From Thermococci archaeon (GTDB taxonomy: Archaea; Methanobacteriota_B; Thermococci; Thermococcales; Thermococcaceae): a DNA stretch of 11,631 bases. This document shows positions 1 through 7,800 of this stretch, piece by piece. Position 1 is the first letter of the stretch, and each line of letters opens with the position of its first letter. The notes under the pieces were generated by a model that ran no database searches, was not told where the DNA came from, and worked only from the letters and a program-made list of their open reading frames with translations. Both the position numbers and the translations under genes were made by a program. The stretch is from assembly GCA_003663535.1 (NCBI GenBank), contig QMUE01000020.1, positions 1 to 11,631 of the forward strand. Reading direction: 5' to 3'.

Positions 1-1
1 A

Positions 2-1681
2 GATGGATATTGTGGAGACTTCCTAAAGGACTTAGATACTAATTTTAGAGCAAAATTTGAAGCTGCATTGGCAATACTTGCGTGGAGTTTTGAAAACAAT
101 GGTGAAAACTTTTACCCAGCAACCAGAAGGTTCACTAGGGAAGAGCTCCAAATTGTTGAGGAACTCTTAAAGTACAATATTTTCGAAATAATGACAAAAG
201 ATGACATTTTAGCAAAACTTTACAGGAAAGATTCTGAAGTTTTAGACCTCTTGAAAACGTACTACCTTGGAATGGACAAGTGGATTGAAGATCAACTTAA
301 CAACCCCAACATAAAACTAACCCTAAGGTATTACTTCAAGAAAACGTGGGATGGTTACAAAGAAAAACTCAACGAAGCAATTAATGAGGCCAACAAATAC
401 AATTGGTTTAGAATACTGCTTGAGGAGTGGGAGAAGGACAAAGAGGAGAGCGTTGAGGCAGTAAAGTCGGCCTATGAGAAAAAAGTCCAGGGTCTTAGAG
501 AACATATCAAAGAAATTACAGAAGCTTTTGAATATGAAAAAGAGAGGATTGTGCAAGAGATTTCCCGTGCAAGCATGGAGGAAATAGAACGGCTGGAGAG
601 AGAAAAGCAGGAGCTTATTGAAAGATTTGAGAAGGAAAAAGAAGAGCTTGCTAAGCAACTTATTGAATTGAAAGATAAAGAACTTCAAGAAAAACTTCAG
701 ACAGAGCTTGAAAGAGCCAGAGAGAACATGATGAATGAAGTAAGAAGACTTGAGGAAGAAATACAAAGAAGAAGTATCGAATTAAAACAGAAAGAAATGG
801 AGCTCAAAAAGAAAGAAATGGAGCTAATGGAAAAGGATCAGGCGCTGCGTAGAAAGATAGATGAAGTTCTCAAGGCTTCAGAGAGCCTTGAAAAAGGATC
901 CCGCCTTGTGATTAGGGAGGATGCAAGGATACAGGAGCTGAACTTTTTAGGAAGATTGAAGAGCAAGCTCAAGAACAAAGTTCAGCTCTTGGATAAAACT
1001 TACAAAGTGGAAGAAATAAACGAAAAATTAGGGGAGAATACCTCCAACTTCGCCCCTAAACTCGACGAAAAAACTCTGAAGAATCTACCGGAAAACAGAT
1101 ACCTCGAAGTTAAGTTAAAAGAGAAGAAACTCTTAGGAAGCAAAGAAAATCTTCTCTTAAAAGGACACTACATAACAAGAGTCGAAAAGCTTGCGGAGTA
1201 TGGGTTTGATACCGACCCATTAGAACTTGCTGATGTAAACGCTTACTTGGTCGATGCAAGGGATTCATCAAAGAATGAGCGCACAATTCTCCTGATAGCT
1301 TCTCCCTTAGGCTTTGAAGACCGGATAAAGAAGTACGTTAATTCCAATCAGTTCCACCAGAACTTCTATTCTGAGAACGTTTCCTTACTGTTACTTGATG
1401 TTGAGACTGGAGAGATCATTTACAATCCAAATGACAGATATGCAAAGGCCCTTGTTCCATTGGTACGCATGGAGCTTGATGAGGAAGTTTATGTAAAGGT
1501 GAAGGAGTGCATAAAGTCAAAGCTGGCCGGAAGAGACTATCTGCCATTTAATGAAGTGAAAGATTGCGGAGGTGAAGCCTACATTAAGAAGGCCTTTTAT
1601 GAGGCTGCTAAGGAAGAGAACGGGTTTGTTAAGTACATTGATGGTTTTGGATTGGTATTGATGAAGGGGGTTAAAAGATGA
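2..1681 (+). CDS. Long coiled-coil protein of unknown function (5' end outside window)
   Basis: The reading frame is open from base 2 with no stop before the TTG at 68, so the true start lies left of the window and that TTG is probably an internal leucine. About 560 residues are visible. Numbered from the TTG, residues 1-118 are mixed helical. Residues ~119-277 form a long, highly charged Glu/Lys/Arg/Leu coiled coil. Residues ~290-537 form a globular alpha/beta region with strand-like stretches TILLIAS and VSLLLLDV and a final GFGLVLMKG. There is no Walker A motif, so it is not an SMC/Rad50 ATPase as far as is visible. No signal peptide or membrane segment is seen. Its TGA overlaps the ATG of the next gene (ATGA, 1678-1681), implying translational coupling with the two ESCRT-III-like genes. 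A scaffold or partner role is inference from position only, and I do not recognise the family. Confidence 0.85.
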   Translation, partial: DGYCGDFLKDLDTNFRAKFEAALAILAWSFENNGENFYPATRRFTREELQIVEELLKYNIFEIMTKDDILAKLYRKDSEVLDLLKTYYLGMDKWIEDQLNNPNIKLTLRYYFKKTWDGYKEKLNEAINEANKYNWFRILLEEWEKDKEESVEAVKSAYEKKVQGLREHIKEITEAFEYEKERIVQEISRASMEEIERLEREKQELIERFEKEKEELAKQLIELKDKELQEKLQTELERARENMMNEVRRLEEEIQRRSIELKQKEMELKKKEMELMEKDQALRRKIDEVLKASESLEKGSRLVIREDARIQELNFLGRLKSKLKNKVQLLDKTYKVEEINEKLGENTSNFAPKLDEKTLKNLPENRYLEVKLKEKKLLGSKENLLLKGHYITRVEKLAEYGFDTDPLELADVNAYLVDARDSSKNERTILLIASPLGFEDRIKKYVNSNQFHQNFYSENVSLLLLDVETGEIIYNPNDRYAKALVPLVRMELDEEVYVKVKECIKSKLAGRDYLPFNEVKDCGGEAYIKKAFYEAAKEENGFVKYIDGFGLVLMKGVKR

Positions 1682-2271
1682 AGATATTAGATAGATTTAG
1701 GAAAAATCCAATTGAGAAGCTTTCTTTAAGAGAGCTACAGGAAGAGGAAATAAGGCTTAGAAACCGCCTGGAAAGGACAAAGAAGGAAATAAACAACATT
1801 GAGAGGAAGAAGAAGCAACTCTTCCAAGAAGGAGTAGGTGCCGATATGCTAAAGAAGAAGATGCTGGCACAGGAAATTAAAAGCCTCGATCTTGAGGAGA
1901 AGCTCAAGCTTAAGGATTTCACAACGGCCCAGAGGCAGTACACCCTCGTGAAGAACCTCATTATTGTTAAGAGATATGAGAAAGAGCTCAGGAGAGTCGG
2001 TATATGGGAGAAGCTCACCAAGGTTGAGCCTGAACAACTCGAAAGCGTCCTAGTTAAAGTGAACCTCGATGTGAAGGAGTTCGATGAGATGGTTAACAAT
2101 CTCAACCGCGTCTTCGAGATGGAGATAGCGGAGTTTGAGGCCACTGAAGACCAGACAGAAAAAGAACTTATGGAGGCGTGGGCAAAAATTGAAGCCGGGG
2201 AGACGGATGCTGAAGAGGCCCTTGAAAAGGTTAAAGAAAAAGAGCTTTCAAAAGAGCTGGAGGAATTTTAA
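1678..2271 (+). CDS. ESCRT-III/Snf7-like helical protein, paralogue A
   Basis: This 197-residue, almost wholly helical protein has a short N-terminal lead (MKILDRFRKNP) followed by a basic amphipathic helical hairpin (residues ~15-90). A helix around residues 90-105 carries LVKNLIIVKRYEKEL. The second half is acidic and ends in KELSKELEEF. Basic-then-acidic charge polarity, about 200 residues and a Leu/Glu-rich C-terminal helix are hallmarks of ESCRT-III subunits, which polymerise on membranes and are pulled apart by Vps4. It aligns along its whole length with the next gene: LFQEG against LFEQA, LVKNLIIVK against LVSNLVIIK, and EPEQLE against SPEDLE. The start is the ATG overlapping the upstream stop, with GGGGGT at 1666-1671. 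A Vps4-type ATPase lies 7.7 kb downstream. The ESCRT-III call is by fold layout. Generic coiled-coil protein is the alternative. Confidence 0.8.
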   Translation: MKILDRFRKNPIEKLSLRELQEEEIRLRNRLERTKKEINNIERKKKQLFQEGVGADMLKKKMLAQEIKSLDLEEKLKLKDFTTAQRQYTLVKNLIIVKRYEKELRRVGIWEKLTKVEPEQLESVLVKVNLDVKEFDEMVNNLNRVFEMEIAEFEATEDQTEKELMEAWAKIEAGETDAEEALEKVKEKELSKELEEF

Positions 2272-2886
2272 ATGGTCTTCTTCTCCAGATTTTTTGGAAA
2301 AAAGAACCCGCTTGACATTCCACTAAATCAACTAAAGGAGACCCAAGTAAAACTTGATATGCAGATTAGAAGGGTAGAAAATGAGATAATAGAAATAGAC
2401 AGGCGGATTGCACTTCTGTTTGAGCAGGCTAAGGGAGCAAGGAGCAAAAGCGAAGAGCTGACAATAGCTACGAAGATAAAGACCCTCAACCAAAGAAAGA
2501 AAAACCTGCAGAATACACATGCGCAGTTAAACAAGCAAATGATGCTCGTTAGCAACCTCGTGATAATCAAGGAAAACGAAGCCTTATTGAAAAATACTCC
2601 AACTTGGAAGATTCTTCATAATATGTCCCCCGAGGACCTGGAACAAAAACTCGTTGAAATGCAACTCGATTCTCAAAATCTAAACGAGAACCTTAACCGC
2701 ATGCTCGGCTACACAGACCAAGCCCTCGCAACAGGGGTTGATTTTGAGGCGGATGAAGAGCTTACGGAGATTTTGGACACGATTAGGGCCGTAAAGGAGG
2801 GGGAGCTTGAGCCCGAGGTTGCGGCTGAGAAGGTTACTGGAGAGAAAAAGAAGGAGAAAAAACACCTTGAACTTGAAGAACTCTGA
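2272..2886 (+). CDS. ESCRT-III/Snf7-like helical protein, paralogue B
   Basis: This 204-residue protein is a tandem paralogue of the preceding gene and the closer of the two to eukaryotic Snf7/CHMP4. It opens with FFSRFFGKKNP, comparable to the RLFGKKKP start of CHMP4. A basic helical hairpin follows (residues ~17-95), then NRMLGYTDQAL, then an acidic stretch with DFEADEELTEIL that resembles the acidic DEDEL...EL helix of Snf7. It ends in LELEEL, a possible short MIT-interacting tail. The ATG sits directly after the upstream TAA with no gap. GGAGG at 2259-2263, inside the previous gene, is spaced 8 nt from it. The pair is therefore surely co-transcribed and probably made in a set ratio. Expected role is a membrane-bound filament subunit. 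This is inference from family resemblance recalled from memory, without an alignment run. Confidence 0.82.
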   Translation: MVFFSRFFGKKNPLDIPLNQLKETQVKLDMQIRRVENEIIEIDRRIALLFEQAKGARSKSEELTIATKIKTLNQRKKNLQNTHAQLNKQMMLVSNLVIIKENEALLKNTPTWKILHNMSPEDLEQKLVEMQLDSQNLNENLNRMLGYTDQALATGVDFEADEELTEILDTIRAVKEGELEPEVAAEKVTGEKKKEKKHLELEEL

Positions 2887-2952
2887 ATCCGGTTTCATTT
2901 AATCTTTTCTGGTCAAATCAGATTTAACTTGGGCTTACTTAGGTGGCGAATA

Positions 2953-3327
2953 ATGGAAAAAGTCTGTAGTAAGATCATCACAGCACTGATAGTTATCTCC
3001 ATAGTTACAAATTTCGCTTTGGCTACTGAGTGGAGGGCATATAAGAACAATTCCCAACATACAGGAGTTGCTACCGATGCTTTAGAACCTCCCCTTGAAT
3101 TATTTTGGAAGTTTAAGACTGAAGAGCCAACAACGTCTGCAGTCGTTGACAGTAGGACAGTTTATGTAATTGCAAGTGCAAGATACGCTCAATGTAAGGG
3201 GAATAAAGCCAAATGGAAGCGAGAGAAAGAAGAATGCATGATTGGAATGCCCATCACAAAAGAAATGCTGCAGAAAGATTATTATAATTTGCATGCATCA
3301 TTTTATGTGGTGATAGAATGTTCGTGA
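2953..3327 (+). pseudogene. Truncated secreted beta-propeller (PQQ-like) protein
   Basis: The start is the ATG at 2953, 6 nt after AGGTGG (2941-2946). An upstream in-frame TTG at 2929 lacks a ribosome binding site. The 124 residues begin with a signal peptide (MEKVCSKIITALIVISIVTNFALA, about 24 residues, shown here only to mark its end at ALA). The mature part opens EWRAYKNNSQHTG, then LFWKFKTEEPTTSAVVDSRT and VYVIA. That is the usual first blade of PQQ-like beta-propeller proteins, which normally continue for several hundred residues. Here the frame ends at 3327, overlapping the start of the ATPase gene by 10 nt. The ATPase gene (or its insertion) probably removed the rest. It could still make a short secreted peptide, and a small lipid-free secreted protein is the alternative reading. 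Confidence 0.6.
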
Positions 3328-4673
3328 ACAGAAATAGTGAACTTGAGTTCCTCGAAAGGAAATGGAAGGAAAAGGGGGCGCAACTGATAATAATCTACGG
3401 GCGCAGGAGAGTGGGAAAGACCATGCTCCTCAAGGAGTTCCTAAAGAACAGAAAGGGAGTTTACTTCCTCGCCACCGCAGACTCGATGGGCGAGAACATT
3501 AAAGGATTGGCTGAGAAGTTTGCAGAGCTTACTGGAAAAGAGTACTTCATGGAAGTGAAAGACTTTGGAAGGCTCTTCCGCTACCTCGCAGATGAAATAA
3601 GAGAGGAAAGGATAGCTGTTATCCTGGATGAGTTCCAGTACTTGATGAGCCTTGAACCCGGAATTTTAAGCGTGCTGCAGAAGGCTTGGGATGAACACCT
3701 AAAAGGAACCAATATCTTTCTTGTGCTCTGCGGCTCTTCAATGGGAATGATGGAGAGGATCATGGAATACAAAAGCCCTCTCTATGGGAGGAGGACGGGG
3801 CAGTGGAAGGTTGAGCCCTTTGATATAAAAGGCATAGCCAAGATGTTTCCCAATAGAAGCATGGAAGAGCTCGTGAAGATCTATGCCGTATTTGGCGGGA
3901 TCCCCTTTTACCTCGACCTCGTGAAGGAGCTGGGCGTTGAGGAAGCGATAAAGATGAAGATTCTGAGAAAGGGGGAGGTTCTCTACGAGGAGCCCGAGTT
4001 TCTGCTTAGGGAGGAGCTAAGGGAGCCGAGGGTTTACAAGCTCATTCTTAAAGGACTCGCCTTGGGTTATGAAACGCTCGGGGAGTTAGTCAATTTCACC
4101 GGGCTTGATAGGGGACACCTTTCCAGGTACCTCGATACCCTTGAGCGTCTCGATTTGGTGGGCTACGAACTCCCCTACGGGAGGAGAAAGAGGGGGAGAT
4201 ACTTCATAAAGGACAACTTCTTCAACTTCTGGTTCCGCTTCGTCTATCCAAATTTTGGTGATTTAGAACTCGGTCTAGTTGATGAGGTCTGGGCGAAGAT
4301 TGAGCGCGAGCTGAACGCCTACTACGGAAAATCCTTCGAAAAACTCGTGAGGGAGATGCTCCGCCAGAGGATAATTGACTTCGGGCAGAAAAAAGTTGCA
4401 AGGTGGTGGCAGAAGGGCGAGGAGATAGATGCCATAGCAGAGCTTGACAATGGCATGCTTTTCGTTGAGGTTAAGTGGAGCGTGCCCGGAAGAAGAGAAG
4501 CCGAGAGAGTTCTCGAACGGTTAAAGAAAAAGGCGGAGCGTTTTGAGGGGAAGAAGAAGTTCCTGCTCATCGCAAAAAGGATTGAGGGAAAAACCGGGGA
4601 GATGATGGATTTGGAGGATTTGGAAAAGCTCGTTGGGGGATGCTCTAATGTCACATTGGGTAAGAGGGCTTAA
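3318..4673 (+). CDS. Archaeal P-loop ATPase with C-terminal nuclease-like (DUF234) domain
   Basis: This 451-residue protein has Walker A GRRRVGKT (28-35), Walker B VILDEFQ (101-107) and a sensor-like LVLCGSSMG (135-143). A winged-helix segment follows (~245-300: TLGELVNFTGLDRGHLSRYL, then the wing). The C-terminal domain carries GEEIDAIA (367-374) and FVEVKW (382-387), a spacing typical of restriction-endonuclease-like folds. The order matches the archaeal ATPase_2 plus DUF234 family, which is abundant and variable in Thermococcales. Biochemical role is unsettled, and DNA-directed or mobile-element functions are suspected. The start has GGTGA at 3309-3313, 4 nt before the ATG. It follows the truncated propeller gene and visibly uses more GC-rich codons (CTC, GAG, AAG) than its neighbours, consistent with separate arrival. 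Confidence 0.9.
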   Translation: MFVNRNSELEFLERKWKEKGAQLIIIYGRRRVGKTMLLKEFLKNRKGVYFLATADSMGENIKGLAEKFAELTGKEYFMEVKDFGRLFRYLADEIREERIAVILDEFQYLMSLEPGILSVLQKAWDEHLKGTNIFLVLCGSSMGMMERIMEYKSPLYGRRTGQWKVEPFDIKGIAKMFPNRSMEELVKIYAVFGGIPFYLDLVKELGVEEAIKMKILRKGEVLYEEPEFLLREELREPRVYKLILKGLALGYETLGELVNFTGLDRGHLSRYLDTLERLDLVGYELPYGRRKRGRYFIKDNFFNFWFRFVYPNFGDLELGLVDEVWAKIERELNAYYGKSFEKLVREMLRQRIIDFGQKKVARWWQKGEEIDAIAELDNGMLFVEVKWSVPGRREAERVLERLKKKAERFEGKKKFLLIAKRIEGKTGEMMDLEDLEKLVGGCSNVTLGKRA

Positions 4674-4725
4674 AGTAATTAAGATTGCATCAAAAGGGCT
4701 CCCCAAAGGAAGAAGAGATGACTAA
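4648..4725 (+). other. Possible 25-codon ORF or gene remnant
   Basis: A small frame begins at an ATG inside the ATPase 3' end, with GGGGGA at 4635-4640. It reads M-S-H-W-V-R-G-L-K-V-I-K-I-A-S-K-G and stops at 4723-4725. The VIKIASKG part matches VIKITPKG encoded at 11167-11190. It may be a leader peptide, a leftover of a displaced gene start, or chance. There is no other sign of function. Confidence 0.2.
4675..4698 (+). repeat. 24-nt imperfect repeat, copy 1
   Basis: It matches 11167-11190 at 20 of 24 positions, and all four differences are transitions. Both copies begin at or just after the stop of an ATPase gene and lie upstream of a signal-peptide propeller gene. Two of the four changes fall in third codon positions in the VIKI..KG frame, hinting at a once-coding sequence. 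Confidence 0.45.
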
Positions 4726-4815
4726 TTCACTTAGAGAAAAAACCATTGAAAATGGAAGATTTTGGAAGGGCGAAAATAGATGAAGAGAGATGGAAAGAGA
4801 TTGGGGGTGAAAGAT

Positions 4816-7800
4816 ATGAAAATCCAAAAAGTTGGGAATGCTCTGATACTTATCGTGCTTCTCACTATGGTATTTACTCCCCCCAAAACTTCAGCATCCT
4901 CTTCATCTTTCTATTGGGTGAAAGAGTATGGTGATGGAGGATCTGAAGTAGTTACAAGCATTTTGGCTACCCCAGATGGTGGTTTTATTGTAGTGGGACA
5001 CACAGATAGTTGGGGAGCAGGGAATCAAGACATCTTAGTTTTTAGAATAGACAAAAATGGAAACATTAAATGGCAAAAAACGTTCGGTGGGAGTGGTTAT
5101 GATTGGGCTAGTGATGCAGTTGTAACTTCAGAGGGAGACATAATAATAGCAGGCCACACTAACAGCTTTGGCGCTAATGGTTACTCTGATGTTTGGGTTC
5201 TTAAGCTTGATGGGAATGGCAATGTTAAGTGGCAGAAAACTTACGGTGGGAGTAATAATGATTGGGCTGAATCGGTTGCAATTGCTGAGAACGGTGACGT
5301 GATAGTAGCAGGAGAGACCTACAGCTTTGGTGCTGATGGTCTTGGTGTTTGGATCCTTCGCTTGGATGAGAATGGTAATATTAAATGGCAAAAAGTTTAT
5401 GAAAATGAAAAAATTCACCACATATCCGCAGTAAAGGTTACTCCAGATGGTGACATAGTTGTAGTAGGTGGCATTCGAAACTCTGATACCAAAATGGATC
5501 TTCTAATCATTAAACTTGATGAATACGGAAACATAAAATGGGTAAAAACTTATGGGGGGTTTAATGAAGATAGCTTCATAGAAGCTGACCTTATAGTTCT
5601 TCCAAGTGGAGATCTCATAGTAGCTTCTGGTTCTGCAAGTTTTGGTATTGGCTACGAAGTCGACTACGAAGACGGAAGGACTATTGCTCTTGATTTGTGG
5701 GTTCTTAAGATTGATAAAGATGGTAATATAGAATGGCAAAAAGCTTATGGAACTATTGGTGAGCCTAGTGGGATTATACTGGATCAATTTACAAACAATG
5801 TCGCGATTATTCAAGGGCTAAGAAATGTTATTATTATTGATACGGACGGCAATATAGTGAGGCAACAAAAGTACATACCCATGGGAATACCTATTTTCGA
5901 GAGTATCACAATTTTGGAAAATGACATAATAATAGGGGGGTCAATGTCAGCCTATAGTCAAAGCGATCAAGCTTGGGGTGATGATAATGCTTTGATATTA
6001 AAACTTCCATTCACCTTAAATCTCCCAGACTGTAGCTTTTGTACTGACGTTGACCTTAACATAGAGAACACAAATGCAATCGTTAGGAACGCTGATCTTC
6101 AAGTAATAGGCACAAATTGCTTTGTTCTGAGCCCAAATAATGTTGTAATAACTACTCCAAATCTCGAAGTAAAAACATTATACCAAAACTGGGGCACACT
6201 TAGAGTTTCTTCCATTCCTTCCCAAGCTAGCATTTATATCAACGGCGAATACAGAGGAGAAACACCCTTAACATTAGAGGTCGAGGCAGGGACTTATGCT
6301 ATACGAATCAGCAAAGCTGATTACCACGATTATATCACCACAGTAACTGTTGAATCCCGTGAAATCAAAACCATCAACGCTGAATTGACACCAGCGTTTG
6401 GCTATTTAACGATTGAATCCTCTCCTTCTGGAGCGGAAGTTTACGTTGACGGCTCTTATAAAGGGACGACCCCCATAACCCTGGAGCTTTCTCCAGGGGG
6501 GCATAAGGTGAAAATCAAAAAGGAAGGTTACGAGGATTACACGAAGACGGTAACTATTGAAGCGGGAAAGAGCGTCAGCGTCTCCGCGAGGTTGGTTGCA
6601 ATACCGATAAGCCAAGAAACGAGTCCGGAAAGGCAGCAGCCAAGTCCTACAACTTCGGAAAGCACACACACCACGACAGTACAGACAGGTTATCAAGAAC
6701 CCACTGGATCGGGAAGATTGAACAGGACGATGGTTTATTTAGTCTTGATAGCCTTAGCTCTGCTAATTTCACTTTCTGTGATTAAGAGGAAAAGGAGAGA
6801 GGTTTCAATAAAATTCGGTAAACTAACATTTAGTATTGTCGAAGGAAACATAATACACTTTCCAGCTGAAGGGATAGTAAACTCCGTGGACAAATATTTA
6901 AGTTACAAAGGAGGCGTTTCTCGGCATGTTGCCAAAGCAGCTGTTGGAGATGTCAACAAATATAGAGAAATAAGCAGAGCCACCATGAAGAAACAAATTG
7001 GAAGGGACTGGATTAGACATGGGGAAGTAGTTGTGACACCACCTTTTAGATTAAAACGAAATGGAGTCAAATACGTCATTAACACGTTTGGCCCTGACTG
7101 CAAGGCAAGATGGAACAAAGAATTGGAGGAAACTCTAAAATTATCAATAATAGCTGCTTTGAGAAAAGCAGACGAGCTTGGAGTTGAAAGGGTGGCTTTC
7201 CCACCAATAAGGGCTGGCGCTTCAGGCTGTCCATTTAAACACGTTGTAAAGACATTTCTTGAAAGTGTTGAAGAGTTCTCAAAGGAAGCTAAAAACATTA
7301 AAGAAATATTTTTGGTGTTACTTACAAAAAAAGACTACGATACAGCACTGGAGATATTAAGAGAATGGAAGCGTAAAGAAAAAAGAAAAGAGAGTGCTTT
7401 AGGAAAGCACAAATCATCTAAGGAAGAGATTGTCTTTCAAAATAAAGGATTCCCATTTGAACTCTCAGATAATTACGCTCCGTTAGAATTCATTGGAGAA
7501 GGGGGCTTTGCCAAAGTCTTCAAAGTAAAGAGAAAGAGCGATGGCAAAATAGTGGCATTAAAAATCCCGCGCATAGATGAAAAGACGAGCTCACTCTTTC
7601 TAAAGGAAATAGCCGCTTGGTATCACCTTGACCATCCAAACATTGTAAGGCTCTATAAGGCGGATATTTTACCAGTCCCATATCTTGAGATGGAGTATGT
7701 TGAGGGAGTAAGCCTCAATGGGAAGCCCGTTAGAGACCTTGACAAGTATCCAAAACCCGTCGATGAGAAGACCGCCCTAAAGCTCGTCAAAGCTATAGCC

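Noticed and set aside
68..1681. TTG at 68 as the start of the coiled-coil gene
   Set aside because: The frame is open back to base 2, no ribosome binding site precedes the TTG, and the upstream residues read as ordinary protein.
68..1681. SMC or Rad50 family membership for the coiled-coil protein
   Set aside because: No Walker A, ABC signature or zinc-hook motif is visible, and the C-terminus is not an ATPase head.
1671..2144. Long minus-strand frame opposite the ESCRT-III-like gene
   Set aside because: Its Ser/Leu/Phe-rich product is the mirror of a Glu/Lys/Arg-rich helical gene, and it has no ribosome binding site or partner.
2135..2326. Plus-strand 63-codon frame across the paralogue junction
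   Set aside because: It lies in a different frame over two well supported genes, with Lys/Arg-rich low-complexity content.
2887..2952. Promoter for the truncated propeller gene
   Set aside because: AT-rich stretches are present, but no convincing TATA box with BRE was found at the right distance.
3318..4673. Transposase or insertion sequence
   Set aside because: No DDE or HUH motif and no inverted or direct repeats were seen at its ends. It is an ATPase-plus-nuclease-like family gene.
4726..4815. Promoter or small gene before the receptor kinase
   Set aside because: No clear TATA box. Short frames such as ATG 4718 and ATG 4746 lack support, and only the ribosome binding site at 4803-4810 is convincing.
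4900..6000. CRISPR or DNA satellite reading of the regular repeats
   Set aside because: Units are coding, diverged, and spaced as protein propeller blades, with no identical repeats or unique spacers.
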